A stretch of 64,000 nucleotides of DNA from Paenibacillus sp. G2S3 (lineage in GTDB: Bacteria > Bacillota > Bacilli > Paenibacillales > Paenibacillaceae): positions 6,138,001 to 6,202,000 of the forward strand of contig NZ_CP126095.1 in NCBI RefSeq assembly GCF_030123105.1, written 5' to 3'. Shown here one piece after another: positions 26,474 through 35,951 of the stretch (positions are counted from its first letter, which is position 1; each line of letters opens with the position of its first letter). The notes under the pieces were generated by a model that did not search any database, had not been told where the DNA came from, and saw nothing but the letters and a program-made list of their open reading frames with translations. Made by a program: the position numbers and the translations under genes.

Positions 26474-29400
26474 ATGAAATTTGCCAGTAACAAACGGATC
26501 TATCTTTTTACAGTAACGATCTTGCTTCTCCTTCTGCTTGTTCTGCCACTCAAAGATCACTTCACGAATGTCGAAGCCAGTTCAAATGATTATCAGATTC
26601 GAATGTTGGAGATTACGGAGAGTGGGGTTAGTGAGCTTGCTTCTTTAACCTCAGGATTAGCTAATTTTACGATTGATACGATGAGTATGAAGCGCTTTGT
26701 AGCTCTGCGAGATGATCTGGACGGGCGATACGATGCGGTTTATATCGGGAAGGGGACTTACAGTACAAATGGGGTCTCCGGAAAAGATCATAATACCAAG
26801 GCAGTCATGAACGACATAACTAATTTAAAAGCAAAAGAAATTACCGATTATTTTATTAATAAAGGGTTATATGTAATTTTCCACAAGCAGCCCTTCTTAG
26901 CTCCAACACAGAACGGAATTTTATATAATACCTTTAATACATACCAGGCATTAACCCCAAAATCCAATGTTCTATTCTGTAATGACTCTGAGTTAAATGC
27001 CTTTATCTCCGAATTGAAAAAAAGTAATTCCACTTATTTATCCAAAATGAAGCAAAGACCTCAACTAGAGATTACTAACAAGAGTCAAATTATCGAATAC
27101 GGTGCGACTGTGCCCAAGATCTATACGCCCGGCGACGAGCTCACATTCAAGTTCAATGTTTCAAATGTTAATTTAGGAACGAATCCTATACTTGTTAAGC
27201 TCTATCTGGGCTTAGATAAGTCCATAAAAATGACTGAAGATCAAGTCGTTGCTACTACGTCCTTGAGCACTTCGGCAATCGGTGAAATCAAATATAAGCT
27301 TCCTAAGACTTATTCAGGTCTATTATATTGGAAGCTAGAGGCAGTAGATTCTTTGAATCAAAAAGTTCTAAGTGATTTCACTACCGGCTCTATTCAATTT
27401 AAGGGTAAGAAGACGCTGGTTAATGTATTGCAGATATTACCTGATGGAAATAATGACAGCCAACTCATTAATAATGAATTAGTTATGGATTCCAGTTTTC
27501 TAAATAGCCTAGACAAAGACTACGAACTGGTTATCGATACAAAAACAATGACTCAATTCAACGATTACATTAAGAATAAGGAAAGCTCTACACCAAAATA
27601 CGGTTTGAACGGCACATACGACATGCTCCTGTTTGGATTCCGGGATATATACAATGAAAAAGCTCCAATTAACGAACTTTCGGCGGATGCTGTATTAAAA
27701 TTCATAAATGAAACTAAACAATCTGCCATGTTCACTCACGATACTATTTATATTAATACCAGCAACAACAATAGCAGCCAATGGACGAAGAAGTTCCAAG
27801 GAATTACCGGTCAAACCACCCCTCAGACCAACTTGGGATTAAATGCTCCAAGCACATCAACATCTATTACTCCTGTGAATGATGGGTTACTCACACAATA
27901 TCCTTTTAATTTAAGTGTTCAAGATGGTAGGAATACCGTAGCCAGTACACATAATCAATATTTCACCCTTGACTTAGAGGACCCCTCAGTAACCCCTTGG
28001 TACAATATCACTGGTAGTAACCGGGATAGCAATGATAGCTGGAACCATTACTATACGTATTCTAAAGGAAATGTGACTTACTCAGGAACCGGACACATCA
28101 TCGGAACATCTTATAATAGAACTCAAGCAACCTCTTTCCCAAAATGGGAACAAAAGTTGTTCGTAAACACGATGTACCGTGCATTTACAGGTGCCAATCA
28201 TGCTCCAGAAATTACTGTGCATACACCTATGGACAAAAGCATTAAACCTTCTTACCAGAACCAACTGGTCGTCAGCTATACAGTCGATGACTGGGATTTG
28301 AAAGACAAGAACCTATTTACCAGTATTAAGTTTAAACAAAACGATAATGTAATTACCGGCTATACAATGAACGAGAAAGCAATTTTATCTGGAGAGACCG
28401 TTACGCAAACTTTTAACAATCCTCTTCCTGCAGGTGGAAATCTTCAAATTGAGATTACTGCCAGGGACAGACAAGGTGCAATCTCTACTAAAACTATAAA
28501 TGTAACCGTTCAAAAAATCGAATCAAACCTTACGATTCAACGTACACAGTCTAACTCTACTGTTGAGAAAGGGAATCCGATCACTTTTACGTACACAGTA
28601 ACGCCAAACGCTGTTCCTTATCTTGCTGTTGATCCAGGTGAGCAAGGGATTGAAGATCTAGTGATCTCAAACGTTCAATTTGAAGAGAAATTTCCGCCTA
28701 ATCTGGAATTTAGTGATCCTCTTCCAGAAGGCATGAGTAAAAGCGGTACTTTAATCGAGGGATATACTCTATCTAAAAATTTAGGGAACATTAACTATAA
28801 GTTAACAGAAAGTAACAACGTCAAATCTTATACACCGATAAACAATTCTGCTAACACTTTTAGTCTTACTGCAATTCCACAAGAAAAGAAGACATACCTA
28901 TTGGATAATTCTAGGATTTATTATGATGAAATCCATGCAGCGACATCTTCATTCCCTGGCTCCAATGCTCCAGTCTCATCACTGGGTATAGCTAATGATT
29001 ATTCAATCTTTATGCTAGAGAACATTGATTTTCCAAACAATGGATTCACAAATAATTGGCGTATAGCAGCAGGTGGGAATATAAATATTGCATCATTTAG
29101 TTTAGGAGGTTCATTAACAAATGCCGATACTACTGCAACTGTTGTGGCAGGTAGAAACTTGACCTTAAATGGTGGTTCAATGAAAGGGATGGCCTATTAC
29201 GGTGGCAATATAACGGCTCCAGCCTACCTTATTAATCAAACTCAGCATAAAAACAACTATATTGATTTTACTGAGGTTGGGAAAAAACTTAAAAATCGTT
29301 CATTGTATTATGCAGCAATACCGGAGACGTCCAAATCAACCGATCTGTATCAGACCATTACTCTAAAGGGAACCGATCCTAAACTTAACGTATTTCATTT

Positions 29401-30916
29401 AAATCCAACCAATGGAAGTATTAATAGCCTGAGCATTGATACTCCAAACACTTCCACTACTGTTGTCAATATTTCCGGGGAAAATGTAACCATCAGCAAT
29501 GGCACCAACACCCTTACAGGTGTAAGCAGTAAAAACGTGTTATACAATTTTTATGAAGCAACATCATTTAGCCTACGCGGATACAAATTATATGGTACTG
29601 TTCTGGCTCCATTAGCAAATATATCTTTCACTGGTGATATTGTTGGCTCATTTATCGGAAAATCAATCTCAGGTTATAATGGTGGGCACAGTATCGATCT
29701 GTCTCCATTCACCGGAGATTTACCGAACCCTACACCAGTCACCCGAGAACGGGTAACAATAAGTTTCTCTCCGATTTCCTTTGAAGCTATCGTTAAAGTA
29801 GCGAATATTCAACTTCAAGATACAGTGATTCGGGTAGACAGTGAACTGAAACTGCTACCGGTCATAACACCTGAAGATGCCAACAACAAAGAAGTCAGTT
29901 GGTTGTCTAAACAGCTGGATATAGTCTCTATTAGTGACACCGGAGTAATAAGAGGTCTAAAAGCCGGAGAAGCAACATTAGTGGTTACAGCTAGAGATGT
30001 AAGAAGCGATGGTAGCCACGTCTTTACTACTGCAAAAGTAAAAGTCGTTTCAGCTGATTTAACGATTACAGGAGCTAAGGACGCTATAGTCGGTGAGAAA
30101 GTTCCCTTCGAAGCTAGTTATGAGCCCTTTGATGAAACCATAATTGGCTACGAATGGTCCATCAAACCAGGGGCGAATTCAGCCAATGCTACAATAACTA
30201 AAAATACCGATCCATCTATTGGAAGTAAAGCAACCTTGCTGGCTAATCGATCTGGATCAGTGACAATTGTGGCCACAGTCAAAACTGATCGGAAGCCTAA
30301 CGGTGCTATCTATTCAAAAGAACATACCGTTACAATTACAAATCCTGTTCGTGAGATACAAATTAATGGGGATTCTTTTGTAAACATCGGAAATGAAATA
30401 CCGTTAAATGTGTCTGTCGTTCAACCTGTAGAGAATTCCGATCCGGTTGAATACGTATGGAGCCTGGAAGGGGATGGAAGTAATTATGCAACATACGTCC
30501 CTACCCCTGATAACAAAACTATAAAGTTAAAGGGCAACGTGTTTACCAAATCAGTCAAGGTCAAAGTGATTGTAAAAGGATCCTCCCCTGTTATTGAAGC
30601 CTTTAAAGAAATAGCAATTGGTGTTAAATTAACTAACCTATCCTTACCCGCGCCATTCAAAATAGGAGTTGGACCGGATAATTCCAGAGATTTATTTAAT
30701 AACGGTCTTGTACTTTGGCCAGAAAGCTTAATCAAAAATGACTTTAAAGATAAACTCCTCTGGACAAGCAGCAACACAGCCATCCTGACGGTTTCAGGTG
30801 ATGGTAAAATAACCGGTCTAAAGAAGGGGAAAGCCACTATTACTGTTTCGTATATTGAAGACCCTAAAATCCAAGCCTCTGTAGAAGTAATTGTAGAGAA
30901 CGAAGATCGTTACTAA
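26474..30916 (+). CDS. Giant secreted multidomain protein, candidate pilus-associated adhesin (DUF5057-like, choice-of-anchor A-like and Ig-like domains)
   Basis: 1480 residues from ATG 26474, with GGGAGAG eight bases upstream; an ATG six bases earlier is too close to it. A signal sequence (IYLFTVTILLLLLLVLPL) is followed by a ~560-residue region that resembles DUF5057 proteins of Bacillales (YDAVYIGKGTYS and similar segments). Then come a cadherin/Ig-like segment (~575-665), a DUF11-like segment, and a choice-of-anchor A-like domain (~830-1075; AGGNINIASF, VVAGRNLTLNGG, GDIVGSFIGKSISG). Two or three bacterial Ig-like (Big_2) domains end the protein (LPVITPEDANNKEVSWLSK; LLWTSSNTAILTVSGDGKITG). 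There is no sortase motif, SLH domain or C-terminal helix. It sits between the pilus machine and the minor pilin operon, so a role like PilY1 or another tip adhesin is possible. This is inference. Confidence 0.75.
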   Translation: MKFASNKRIYLFTVTILLLLLLVLPLKDHFTNVEASSNDYQIRMLEITESGVSELASLTSGLANFTIDTMSMKRFVALRDDLDGRYDAVYIGKGTYSTNGVSGKDHNTKAVMNDITNLKAKEITDYFINKGLYVIFHKQPFLAPTQNGILYNTFNTYQALTPKSNVLFCNDSELNAFISELKKSNSTYLSKMKQRPQLEITNKSQIIEYGATVPKIYTPGDELTFKFNVSNVNLGTNPILVKLYLGLDKSIKMTEDQVVATTSLSTSAIGEIKYKLPKTYSGLLYWKLEAVDSLNQKVLSDFTTGSIQFKGKKTLVNVLQILPDGNNDSQLINNELVMDSSFLNSLDKDYELVIDTKTMTQFNDYIKNKESSTPKYGLNGTYDMLLFGFRDIYNEKAPINELSADAVLKFINETKQSAMFTHDTIYINTSNNNSSQWTKKFQGITGQTTPQTNLGLNAPSTSTSITPVNDGLLTQYPFNLSVQDGRNTVASTHNQYFTLDLEDPSVTPWYNITGSNRDSNDSWNHYYTYSKGNVTYSGTGHIIGTSYNRTQATSFPKWEQKLFVNTMYRAFTGANHAPEITVHTPMDKSIKPSYQNQLVVSYTVDDWDLKDKNLFTSIKFKQNDNVITGYTMNEKAILSGETVTQTFNNPLPAGGNLQIEITARDRQGAISTKTINVTVQKIESNLTIQRTQSNSTVEKGNPITFTYTVTPNAVPYLAVDPGEQGIEDLVISNVQFEEKFPPNLEFSDPLPEGMSKSGTLIEGYTLSKNLGNINYKLTESNNVKSYTPINNSANTFSLTAIPQEKKTYLLDNSRIYYDEIHAATSSFPGSNAPVSSLGIANDYSIFMLENIDFPNNGFTNNWRIAAGGNINIASFSLGGSLTNADTTATVVAGRNLTLNGGSMKGMAYYGGNITAPAYLINQTQHKNNYIDFTEVGKKLKNRSLYYAAIPETSKSTDLYQTITLKGTDPKLNVFHLNPTNGSINSLSIDTPNTSTTVVNISGENVTISNGTNTLTGVSSKNVLYNFYEATSFSLRGYKLYGTVLAPLANISFTGDIVGSFIGKSISGYNGGHSIDLSPFTGDLPNPTPVTRERVTISFSPISFEAIVKVANIQLQDTVIRVDSELKLLPVITPEDANNKEVSWLSKQLDIVSISDTGVIRGLKAGEATLVVTARDVRSDGSHVFTTAKVKVVSADLTITGAKDAIVGEKVPFEASYEPFDETIIGYEWSIKPGANSANATITKNTDPSIGSKATLLANRSGSVTIVATVKTDRKPNGAIYSKEHTVTITNPVREIQINGDSFVNIGNEIPLNVSVVQPVENSDPVEYVWSLEGDGSNYATYVPTPDNKTIKLKGNVFTKSVKVKVIVKGSSPVIEAFKEIAIGVKLTNLSLPAPFKIGVGPDNSRDLFNNGLVLWPESLIKNDFKDKLLWTSSNTAILTVSGDGKITGLKKGKATITVSYIEDPKIQASVEVIVENEDRY

Positions 30917-30921
30917 AGGCA

Positions 30922-30963
30922 GAACCCCCGAGTCGCAAAGATACTGCGACTCGGGGGTTTTAT
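30922..30963. terminator. Bidirectional terminator between the giant gene and the minor pilin operon
   Basis: AACCCCCGAGTCGCA pairs with TGCGACTCGGGGGTT around a short loop, followed on the plus strand by TTTT. It lies between the stops of two convergent genes. Confidence 0.9.
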
Positions 30964-30984
30964 ATTCCACATTTATATCATAGC

Positions 30985-32781
30985 CTACTCCAACTGCATG
31001 TCCTCTACGCTAATATTCACTGACTTCACACGGGGAAGCCCAGCCTTCTGATCTTCAAAGATCTTATCGTTATAAGCTGCCTTGAACCGGATTAACTTGC
31101 TGTTGTTGTCTATTACAATTTCATTGTCTTTCCCTACAGCTGTTCCCCGCACAGCATTTATAGTAAGATTGCCCTTTGCAAAGAATCCTCCGCTAAGCGA
31201 GAACATAGATCCTACACCATATAAATCGGCTTCAGAATCTGTATAGAAAAAGGCATCTAACTGAGTAGGAGTGTTACTGAAGGCGGCCAAGCGATTAATT
31301 AGTATTGGCCCACGGGAGATCAATACTAGTTCCTTATCACCCAAGCCTTGAAGGGTTGCATCTTCCACCAATGTAGTATGTTCGAGGATCCCATTAATAG
31401 TCGAGGGTTCTTTAAGTACAAACATGGTGGAATCAATTTGAACGTTCCCTCTAATTTCTACCTTTCCAGTTACCAAAATATTAGCACGTATCTGCACTGG
31501 TTGGTTATTACCATAATTATCAATGATTAGATTTCCGTCTACAATGAACCACTTACGAGATGGTGTTGTGTTTTTGTCATCTACTGAATATAAAATACCC
31601 GGAAAGTCTCCACTTCCGTCCAGATCCAGATCTCCTTTATAAATTACAGATTTGGTTGGTTGCTTTATAATGTTTACTGTTTCATTGTATTCCACCATCT
31701 TCTCAACAAATTCCTTCTGAGCGTCAGGCGAATCATCCCTAAGAACTGGTTTGATCAAGTCAACCTGATCAATAGCGTCAAAATTATAAAGATTCATACC
31801 TGCTAAATAGGATGCTAGTTTGCCTTCAGCAAGCTTATTCCTAATCGTAGTTCTGTCAGCCCCCGTCCCTATTGCTTCCGCCACTTTATCCAAAAAGGAG
31901 CTCTCTACATTGACTTCTACAAATGTACGACGGTTTCTAATTCCCACCTTATCTTGAGGAATCTTGCCATTCATAGAAGTTTCTTCTGTAATATCAGAAG
32001 CCTTTATATCACTTTTTCCAGCTTCCCTATAAATTAGTTTATCAAGGGATTGGACATGCGCCTCCCCATCCAGCTCAAAGGGACGTGATACTATTGAACC
32101 ACCGTTCTTTCTATAGATGTATTCAGCCTTGTCGCTGATAATTAGTGTATCTCCTGCGTAAATATTCCCAATAATTAATGGAGCTCCATTAATTGTAAGA
32201 TTCTTTTCTGACCCTATAGTGTATTTAAGAAAATCTGGAAAAGTGTCTATAAACACCCTTTGCTTAAGGTTACGCTTGACCCCGTTAACTTCAGCCTCCG
32301 ATTTGATAGTCACTATGTATCTGACCAACTGTCCATTTCCAATCGTTGCCTCTACCCCATATGTAATTCCACTTATTTTCCCACTGGCGTTTGCTAAATC
32401 TGTACTTGTCTTAAGGCCTGCCGAAAGTGTATCTGGAAGTGTGATTGGAAGTGTAGCCAAAAAATTCTTTATAGCCTGATCCAAGTCTTCTTGGCTCATA
32501 TCTATATTACTCTCTATCTTTTTATTTAAGCTCGATGTAATATACGCAACAGCCTCATCAAGCGTTTTTTCAGCTAAATGTAGACTTTGCACATCATTTT
32601 TACGCGTCTCCGTCCGTTGTGCACCGCCCACTGTAGCACTAAGTACACTCAATCCAAGAATAGTAAGAAGTAGTAGAATGAACATTACCAATACAAGTGC
32701 CGATCCTCTCTCTTCCTTTAAACGGTTTAACTTGATATATGCTTTCTTGACATAGGCAGACCTGGTAGGTTGTCCCATCAT
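30985..32781 (-). CDS. PilX-like minor pilin, large
   Basis: 598 residues from ATG 32781 (MMGQPTRSAYVKKA), with AGGAGG nine bases upstream. A long basic N-terminal leader precedes ERG-SALVLVMFILLLLTILGLSVLSA, the PilX_N prepilin-like motif; the residue at +5 is not the usual E. Later segments include repeating beta-type sequence (DLDLDGSGDFPGILYS, VDGNLIIDNYGNNQPVQIRA) suggestive of a beta-helix or polymer-forming region, and the protein ends in KSVNISVEDMQLE. Family PilX minor pilins are usually much shorter, so most of the protein is an added domain that may be displayed at the pilus tip. It is the third gene of the minor pilin operon. Confidence 0.78.
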   Translation of the reverse strand: MMGQPTRSAYVKKAYIKLNRLKEERGSALVLVMFILLLLTILGLSVLSATVGGAQRTETRKNDVQSLHLAEKTLDEAVAYITSSLNKKIESNIDMSQEDLDQAIKNFLATLPITLPDTLSAGLKTSTDLANASGKISGITYGVEATIGNGQLVRYIVTIKSEAEVNGVKRNLKQRVFIDTFPDFLKYTIGSEKNLTINGAPLIIGNIYAGDTLIISDKAEYIYRKNGGSIVSRPFELDGEAHVQSLDKLIYREAGKSDIKASDITEETSMNGKIPQDKVGIRNRRTFVEVNVESSFLDKVAEAIGTGADRTTIRNKLAEGKLASYLAGMNLYNFDAIDQVDLIKPVLRDDSPDAQKEFVEKMVEYNETVNIIKQPTKSVIYKGDLDLDGSGDFPGILYSVDDKNTTPSRKWFIVDGNLIIDNYGNNQPVQIRANILVTGKVEIRGNVQIDSTMFVLKEPSTINGILEHTTLVEDATLQGLGDKELVLISRGPILINRLAAFSNTPTQLDAFFYTDSEADLYGVGSMFSLSGGFFAKGNLTINAVRGTAVGKDNEIVIDNNSKLIRFKAAYNDKIFEDQKAGLPRVKSVNISVEDMQLE

Positions 32782-32794
32782 TATGTGATTCCTC

Positions 32795-33340
32795 CTAAAA
32801 ACCAAATTTGCTCACCATCTCCATATCATATGTCCTTCCATCGTAATGCTGAGTTAGAAGTAGTTTTATATCGACCAGTCCGCTTCTACAAGATACATTA
32901 GCCTTGCAACCCGTACCATTAGAATTGGTTGAAACAATCGTAGAACCAGATAGATCGGAATGAATTGAGGTACGAGGATCGTTTATGACACTATTAATGG
33001 TAAGTGTGGTAATGCCACCTACCGCGCCCTCAGAAGTAACAAATTGAATAGTTCGCGTAGATATCACACCATCTGAATCCTTTATCAAATTCAATCCATC
33101 TGTCGTATTCTCCACTCTAGTAGGCCCGAATACATATAATTCATTAATGATAGATGACATAATCAAATCTGCTTCCTCACGAAGTGAGTTCTCAATCGTT
33201 ATTTTATGATAGCTGCGAAAACCGAACATCATCACCATAGAAATCATTCCTGCAACCATAGCGAAGAGGGTAATTGCGGCGATCATCTCAATCAGTGTGA
33301 AGCCCTGCTGGTATTTTAGGCGGTCAGCGAATCTTCTCAT
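32795..33340 (-). CDS. PilW-like minor prepilin
   Basis: 181 residues from ATG 33340 ([19 protein letters not shown]), which overlaps the end of the upstream pilin gene by 17 bases and has GGAGGG 11 bases before it. Leader ends QQG, followed by FTLIEMIAAITLFAMVAGM with E at +5. The remainder is typical of PilW/type II GspJ-like minor pilins and has one cysteine pair (GTGCKANVSCRSG). PilD should process it. It lies 14 bases before the PilX-like gene. Confidence 0.85.
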   Translation of the reverse strand: MRRFADRLKYQQGFTLIEMIAAITLFAMVAGMISMVMMFGFRSYHKITIENSLREEADLIMSSIINELYVFGPTRVENTTDGLNLIKDSDGVISTRTIQFVTSEGAVGGITTLTINSVINDPRTSIHSDLSGSTIVSTNSNGTGCKANVSCRSGLVDIKLLLTQHYDGRTYDMEMVSKFGF

Positions 33341-33914
33341 CCGTAATATATCCCTCCACCACCGTAGTATAAGCTGTTCCACCAGGCCCACCATTACCAC
33401 TAACTTCTACCTCGACAGGGATAAGATAAGGTGCCATCTCGCTCTTGCGGGTATCGACCCCTCCACCACTATCCTTTCCCTCTTGCATCTCCTGATGAAG
33501 TTGGGACTGGTAGCGAATATTAATCTCATATTTGATGTTGTTAATGACTGGATTTAATACATCTGGTAGTGCTCCTGAATTCACAAAAATATTGCTATAA
33601 ACACACGTTATATTCGTCGTGCACTCAGAAGCCTTAATCATGGGCAGTTTCCCACCTGCATCTACAATATTCTTATGCTCTAATGGACCTGTTACAAAAA
33701 AATTACTCATTTCCTTAAAATCCTGCTTCTCCACATAAAAAAGCGCGTTCCGCGCCAGATTGACCATAATCGTCTTGTTCTGGTTCGATTTAGAGTAACT
33801 CATGGCGTTTGTAAAGTAAGACGTAAGTACCAGTGAAACTATCGATAAGATCACAATAGCAGCTAGCACTTCGATCAATGTAAATCCTTTTTCCTGCTTT
33901 AAGCCTGATTTCAT
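33324..33914 (-). CDS. PilV-like minor prepilin
   Basis: 196 residues from ATG 33914, with GGGAGG about 11 bases upstream. Leader [10 protein letters not shown], then [20 protein letters not shown]: a canonical prepilin cleavage site and helix with E at +5. The body contains a pair of cysteines ([12 protein letters not shown]) and an acidic/glycine-rich C-terminal part. It opens the minor pilin operon (V-like, W-like, X-like) that probably primes pilus assembly in the way PilVWX/GspHIJK do. Confidence 0.88.
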   Translation of the reverse strand: MKSGLKQEKGFTLIEVLAAIVILSIVSLVLTSYFTNAMSYSKSNQNKTIMVNLARNALFYVEKQDFKEMSNFFVTGPLEHKNIVDAGGKLPMIKASECTTNITCVYSNIFVNSGALPDVLNPVINNIKYEINIRYQSQLHQEMQEGKDSGGGVDTRKSEMAPYLIPVEVEVSGNGGPGGTAYTTVVEGYITDEKIR

Positions 33915-33984
33915 CCTACTTTTTACCTCCCGCCTACGAGAATGCTTTCATATTTGCACGTTTTTTCCTTAATTTTCTACTTCC

Positions 33985-34014
33985 ATTATATTCTCTCATA
34001 TCCAGCTACAGCAA
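33985..34014 (-). promoter_or_regulatory. Candidate promoter of the minor pilin operon
   Basis: On the minus strand TTGCTG (34009-34014), an 18-base spacer, and TATAAT (33985-33990). The TATAAT lies about 70 bases upstream of the start codon. The -35 is weak. Confidence 0.4.
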
Positions 34015-34102
34015 TCCTCAAAACCCTTATAATTCAGATATTTCTACAATATCTCTCACTTTTTCTCTGTGCTATCATTTGGAAAGAGAGGGGATGGATG
34101 AA

Positions 34103-34891
34103 ATGGCTTTAATAGAGTGCAAATTTTATTCGGAAGTACTAGGTTTGAATACCTCAATGACTGTAATTTTGCCGCAAAAAACAACCACACAAATCGGGAT
34201 GAGCAACGTAACTAGAGGCGAACTTCACCCTACGCTGTATTTGCTGCACGGTTTGTCAGACGATGATTCGATCTGGCTTCGCCGGACTTCTATAGAACGA
34301 TATGTAGCAGAGATGGGAATAGCTGTAGTTATGCCGAATGTGCATCGCAGTTTCTACACGGATATGGCGGTTGGCGGCCGTTATTGGACCTTTATTAGTG
34401 AAGAGTTGCCAATGCTTGCGCGCTCGTTTTTCCCACTGTCAGATAAACGTGAGGAGAACTTTGTAGCTGGACTATCGATGGGTGGTTACGGGGCGATCAA
34501 GCTGGGATTGCGTAAACCGGAGTCTTTTGTAGCGGCAGCGAGTCTGTCAGGAGCACTCGATATGGCGCATAATTTTATGAACGCGGAAGATCCTACCGTC
34601 AAAAGCAAAGAATACGAGATGATCTTCGGAACAGAAGATATCGCCGGAACGCCCGAAGATCTTCTATGGCTGCTTGAGGAAGTGAACCGCTCCACGGGAC
34701 CGAAACCAGCGCTGTATCAATGCTGTGGCACAGAAGATTTCCTGTACACAGATAACTTGAAATTCCGCGATGCGTGCCGAGCAACCTCCCTTGATTTCAC
34801 CTACGATGAAGGTCCTGGCAACCATGAATGGGGCTATTGGGATGCCAAAATCCGCGATATATTGGCTTGGCTGCCGTTAAGTAATAACTAG
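34103..34891 (+). CDS. Alpha/beta-hydrolase, EstA/tributyrin-esterase type
   Basis: 262 residues from ATG 34103 ([16 protein letters not shown]), with AGAGAGGGG nine bases upstream; in-frame starts at 34079 and 34094 overlap this site. No signal peptide. The oxyanion-hole HG is in [11 protein letters not shown], the nucleophile elbow in GLSMGGYG, the acid in CGTEDFLY and the histidine in GNHEWGYW. This matches the EstA/S-formylglutathione-hydrolase-like esterase family. It probably hydrolyses short acyl esters in the cytoplasm. It is convergent with the Tm-1-like operon and does not look linked to the pilus genes. Confidence 0.88.
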   Translation: MALIECKFYSEVLGLNTSMTVILPQKTTTQIGMSNVTRGELHPTLYLLHGLSDDDSIWLRRTSIERYVAEMGIAVVMPNVHRSFYTDMAVGGRYWTFISEELPMLARSFFPLSDKREENFVAGLSMGGYGAIKLGLRKPESFVAAASLSGALDMAHNFMNAEDPTVKSKEYEMIFGTEDIAGTPEDLLWLLEEVNRSTGPKPALYQCCGTEDFLYTDNLKFRDACRATSLDFTYDEGPGNHEWGYWDAKIRDILAWLPLSNN

Positions 34892-34909
34892 CTTCTTCTA
34901 ATAGACAAC

Positions 34910-34983
34910 AAAAAGGTGCAGCCATAAGCTACACCTTTAATATCTGTTCTAATAAGATTACCCTCTTCCGAGGGTTCTTTTAA
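34910..34983 (+). terminator. Two consecutive hairpins terminating the esterase gene
   Basis: AAAGGTG-AGC pairs with GCT-CACCTTT (about 34911-34939), then ACCCTC-TTCC-GAGGGT (34960-34975) followed by TCTTTT. A further inverted repeat, AAATATAAGGAT/ATCCTTATATTT (34984-35031), can serve the convergent minus-strand operon. Confidence 0.8.
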
Positions 34984-35073
34984 AATATAAGGATAGAGTA
35001 TAAGTTTCACACTACTTTATCCTTATATTTCTCGCTTAATTGCTTACCGTCCTTATAAGGACGCCGAAGGCAT

Positions 35074-35910
35074 TTATGCTTGTTTGGTGATTTTTTTAAA
35101 TAATCCAGTCTGTTCTGTGATCCCTTTTTCAGCAGCAAATCTCTCAATACTGGATGCACCGAAGAATCCGTCTATACCTTCTGTCCGTTCAATTACATAC
35201 GCCGCATCTTCTGGCTCAGCAATCGGTCCACCGTGGCAAATAACCATAATATCTGGATTTACTGCTTTCCCTGCTTTAATAATCGCTTCAATTCTTTCTA
35301 CACAATCATCTAAAGTAAGAGCGGTCTTAGCTCCAATCGTACCTTTGGTAGTTAAGCCCATATGTGCCACCAAAATATCTGCACCTGCTTCTGCCATGGC
35401 CTTAGCTTGCTCAGGATCAAATACATAAGGAGTGGTGAGCATATCCAATTCGTGTGCTGCTCTAATCATATCTACTTCTAAACCATATCCCATTCCTGTC
35501 TCTTCCAGGTTCTGTCTGAATACGCCATCGATCAAACCAACGGTTGGGAAGTTTTGCACGCCGCTGAAACCTTGTTCCTTAAGTTGTTTTAAATAAACCT
35601 CCATCACTCTAAAAGGATCCGTTCCACATACGCCTGCTAATACGGGAGTATTTTTCACAACAGGTAAAACCTCAGAGCCCATTTCGACTACAATTTGGTT
35701 GGCATCTCCATAAGATAATAACCCCGCGAGTGATCCACGACCTGCCATTCTGTATCTTCCTGAATTATAAACAATCAGCATATCCGCTCCGCCAGCTTCA
35801 CTGCTTTTTGCAGTAATCCCTGTGCCAGCCCCAACACCTAAAAGAATTTTTCCATTTGCTACTTCTTCTCTAAACTTCGCCATGATTTCAGTTCTTGTAT
35901 TTTTGTTCAT
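35074..35910 (-). CDS. TIM-barrel protein of the phosphoenolpyruvate hydrolase-like family (PF09370-type)
   Basis: 278 residues from ATG 35910 ([17 protein letters not shown]) with GGAGG eight bases upstream. The whole protein is a TIM barrel with family motifs [55 protein letters not shown] and [11 protein letters not shown]. This family is annotated as TIM-barrel signal transduction or PEP hydrolase-like, and corresponds to the C-terminal half of tomato Tm-1. The enzymatic activity is not established. The gene lies 41 bases after the UPF0261 gene and probably forms an operon with it. An AraC regulator upstream contains a paralogous barrel. Confidence 0.85.
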   Translation of the reverse strand: MNKNTRTEIMAKFREEVANGKILLGVGAGTGITAKSSEAGGADMLIVYNSGRYRMAGRGSLAGLLSYGDANQIVVEMGSEVLPVVKNTPVLAGVCGTDPFRVMEVYLKQLKEQGFSGVQNFPTVGLIDGVFRQNLEETGMGYGLEVDMIRAAHELDMLTTPYVFDPEQAKAMAEAGADILVAHMGLTTKGTIGAKTALTLDDCVERIEAIIKAGKAVNPDIMVICHGGPIAEPEDAAYVIERTEGIDGFFGASSIERFAAEKGITEQTGLFKKITKQA

Positions 35911-35951
35911 GTGTAACGCCTCCATCATTATTAAAATGTTCTGTGTTAGTG

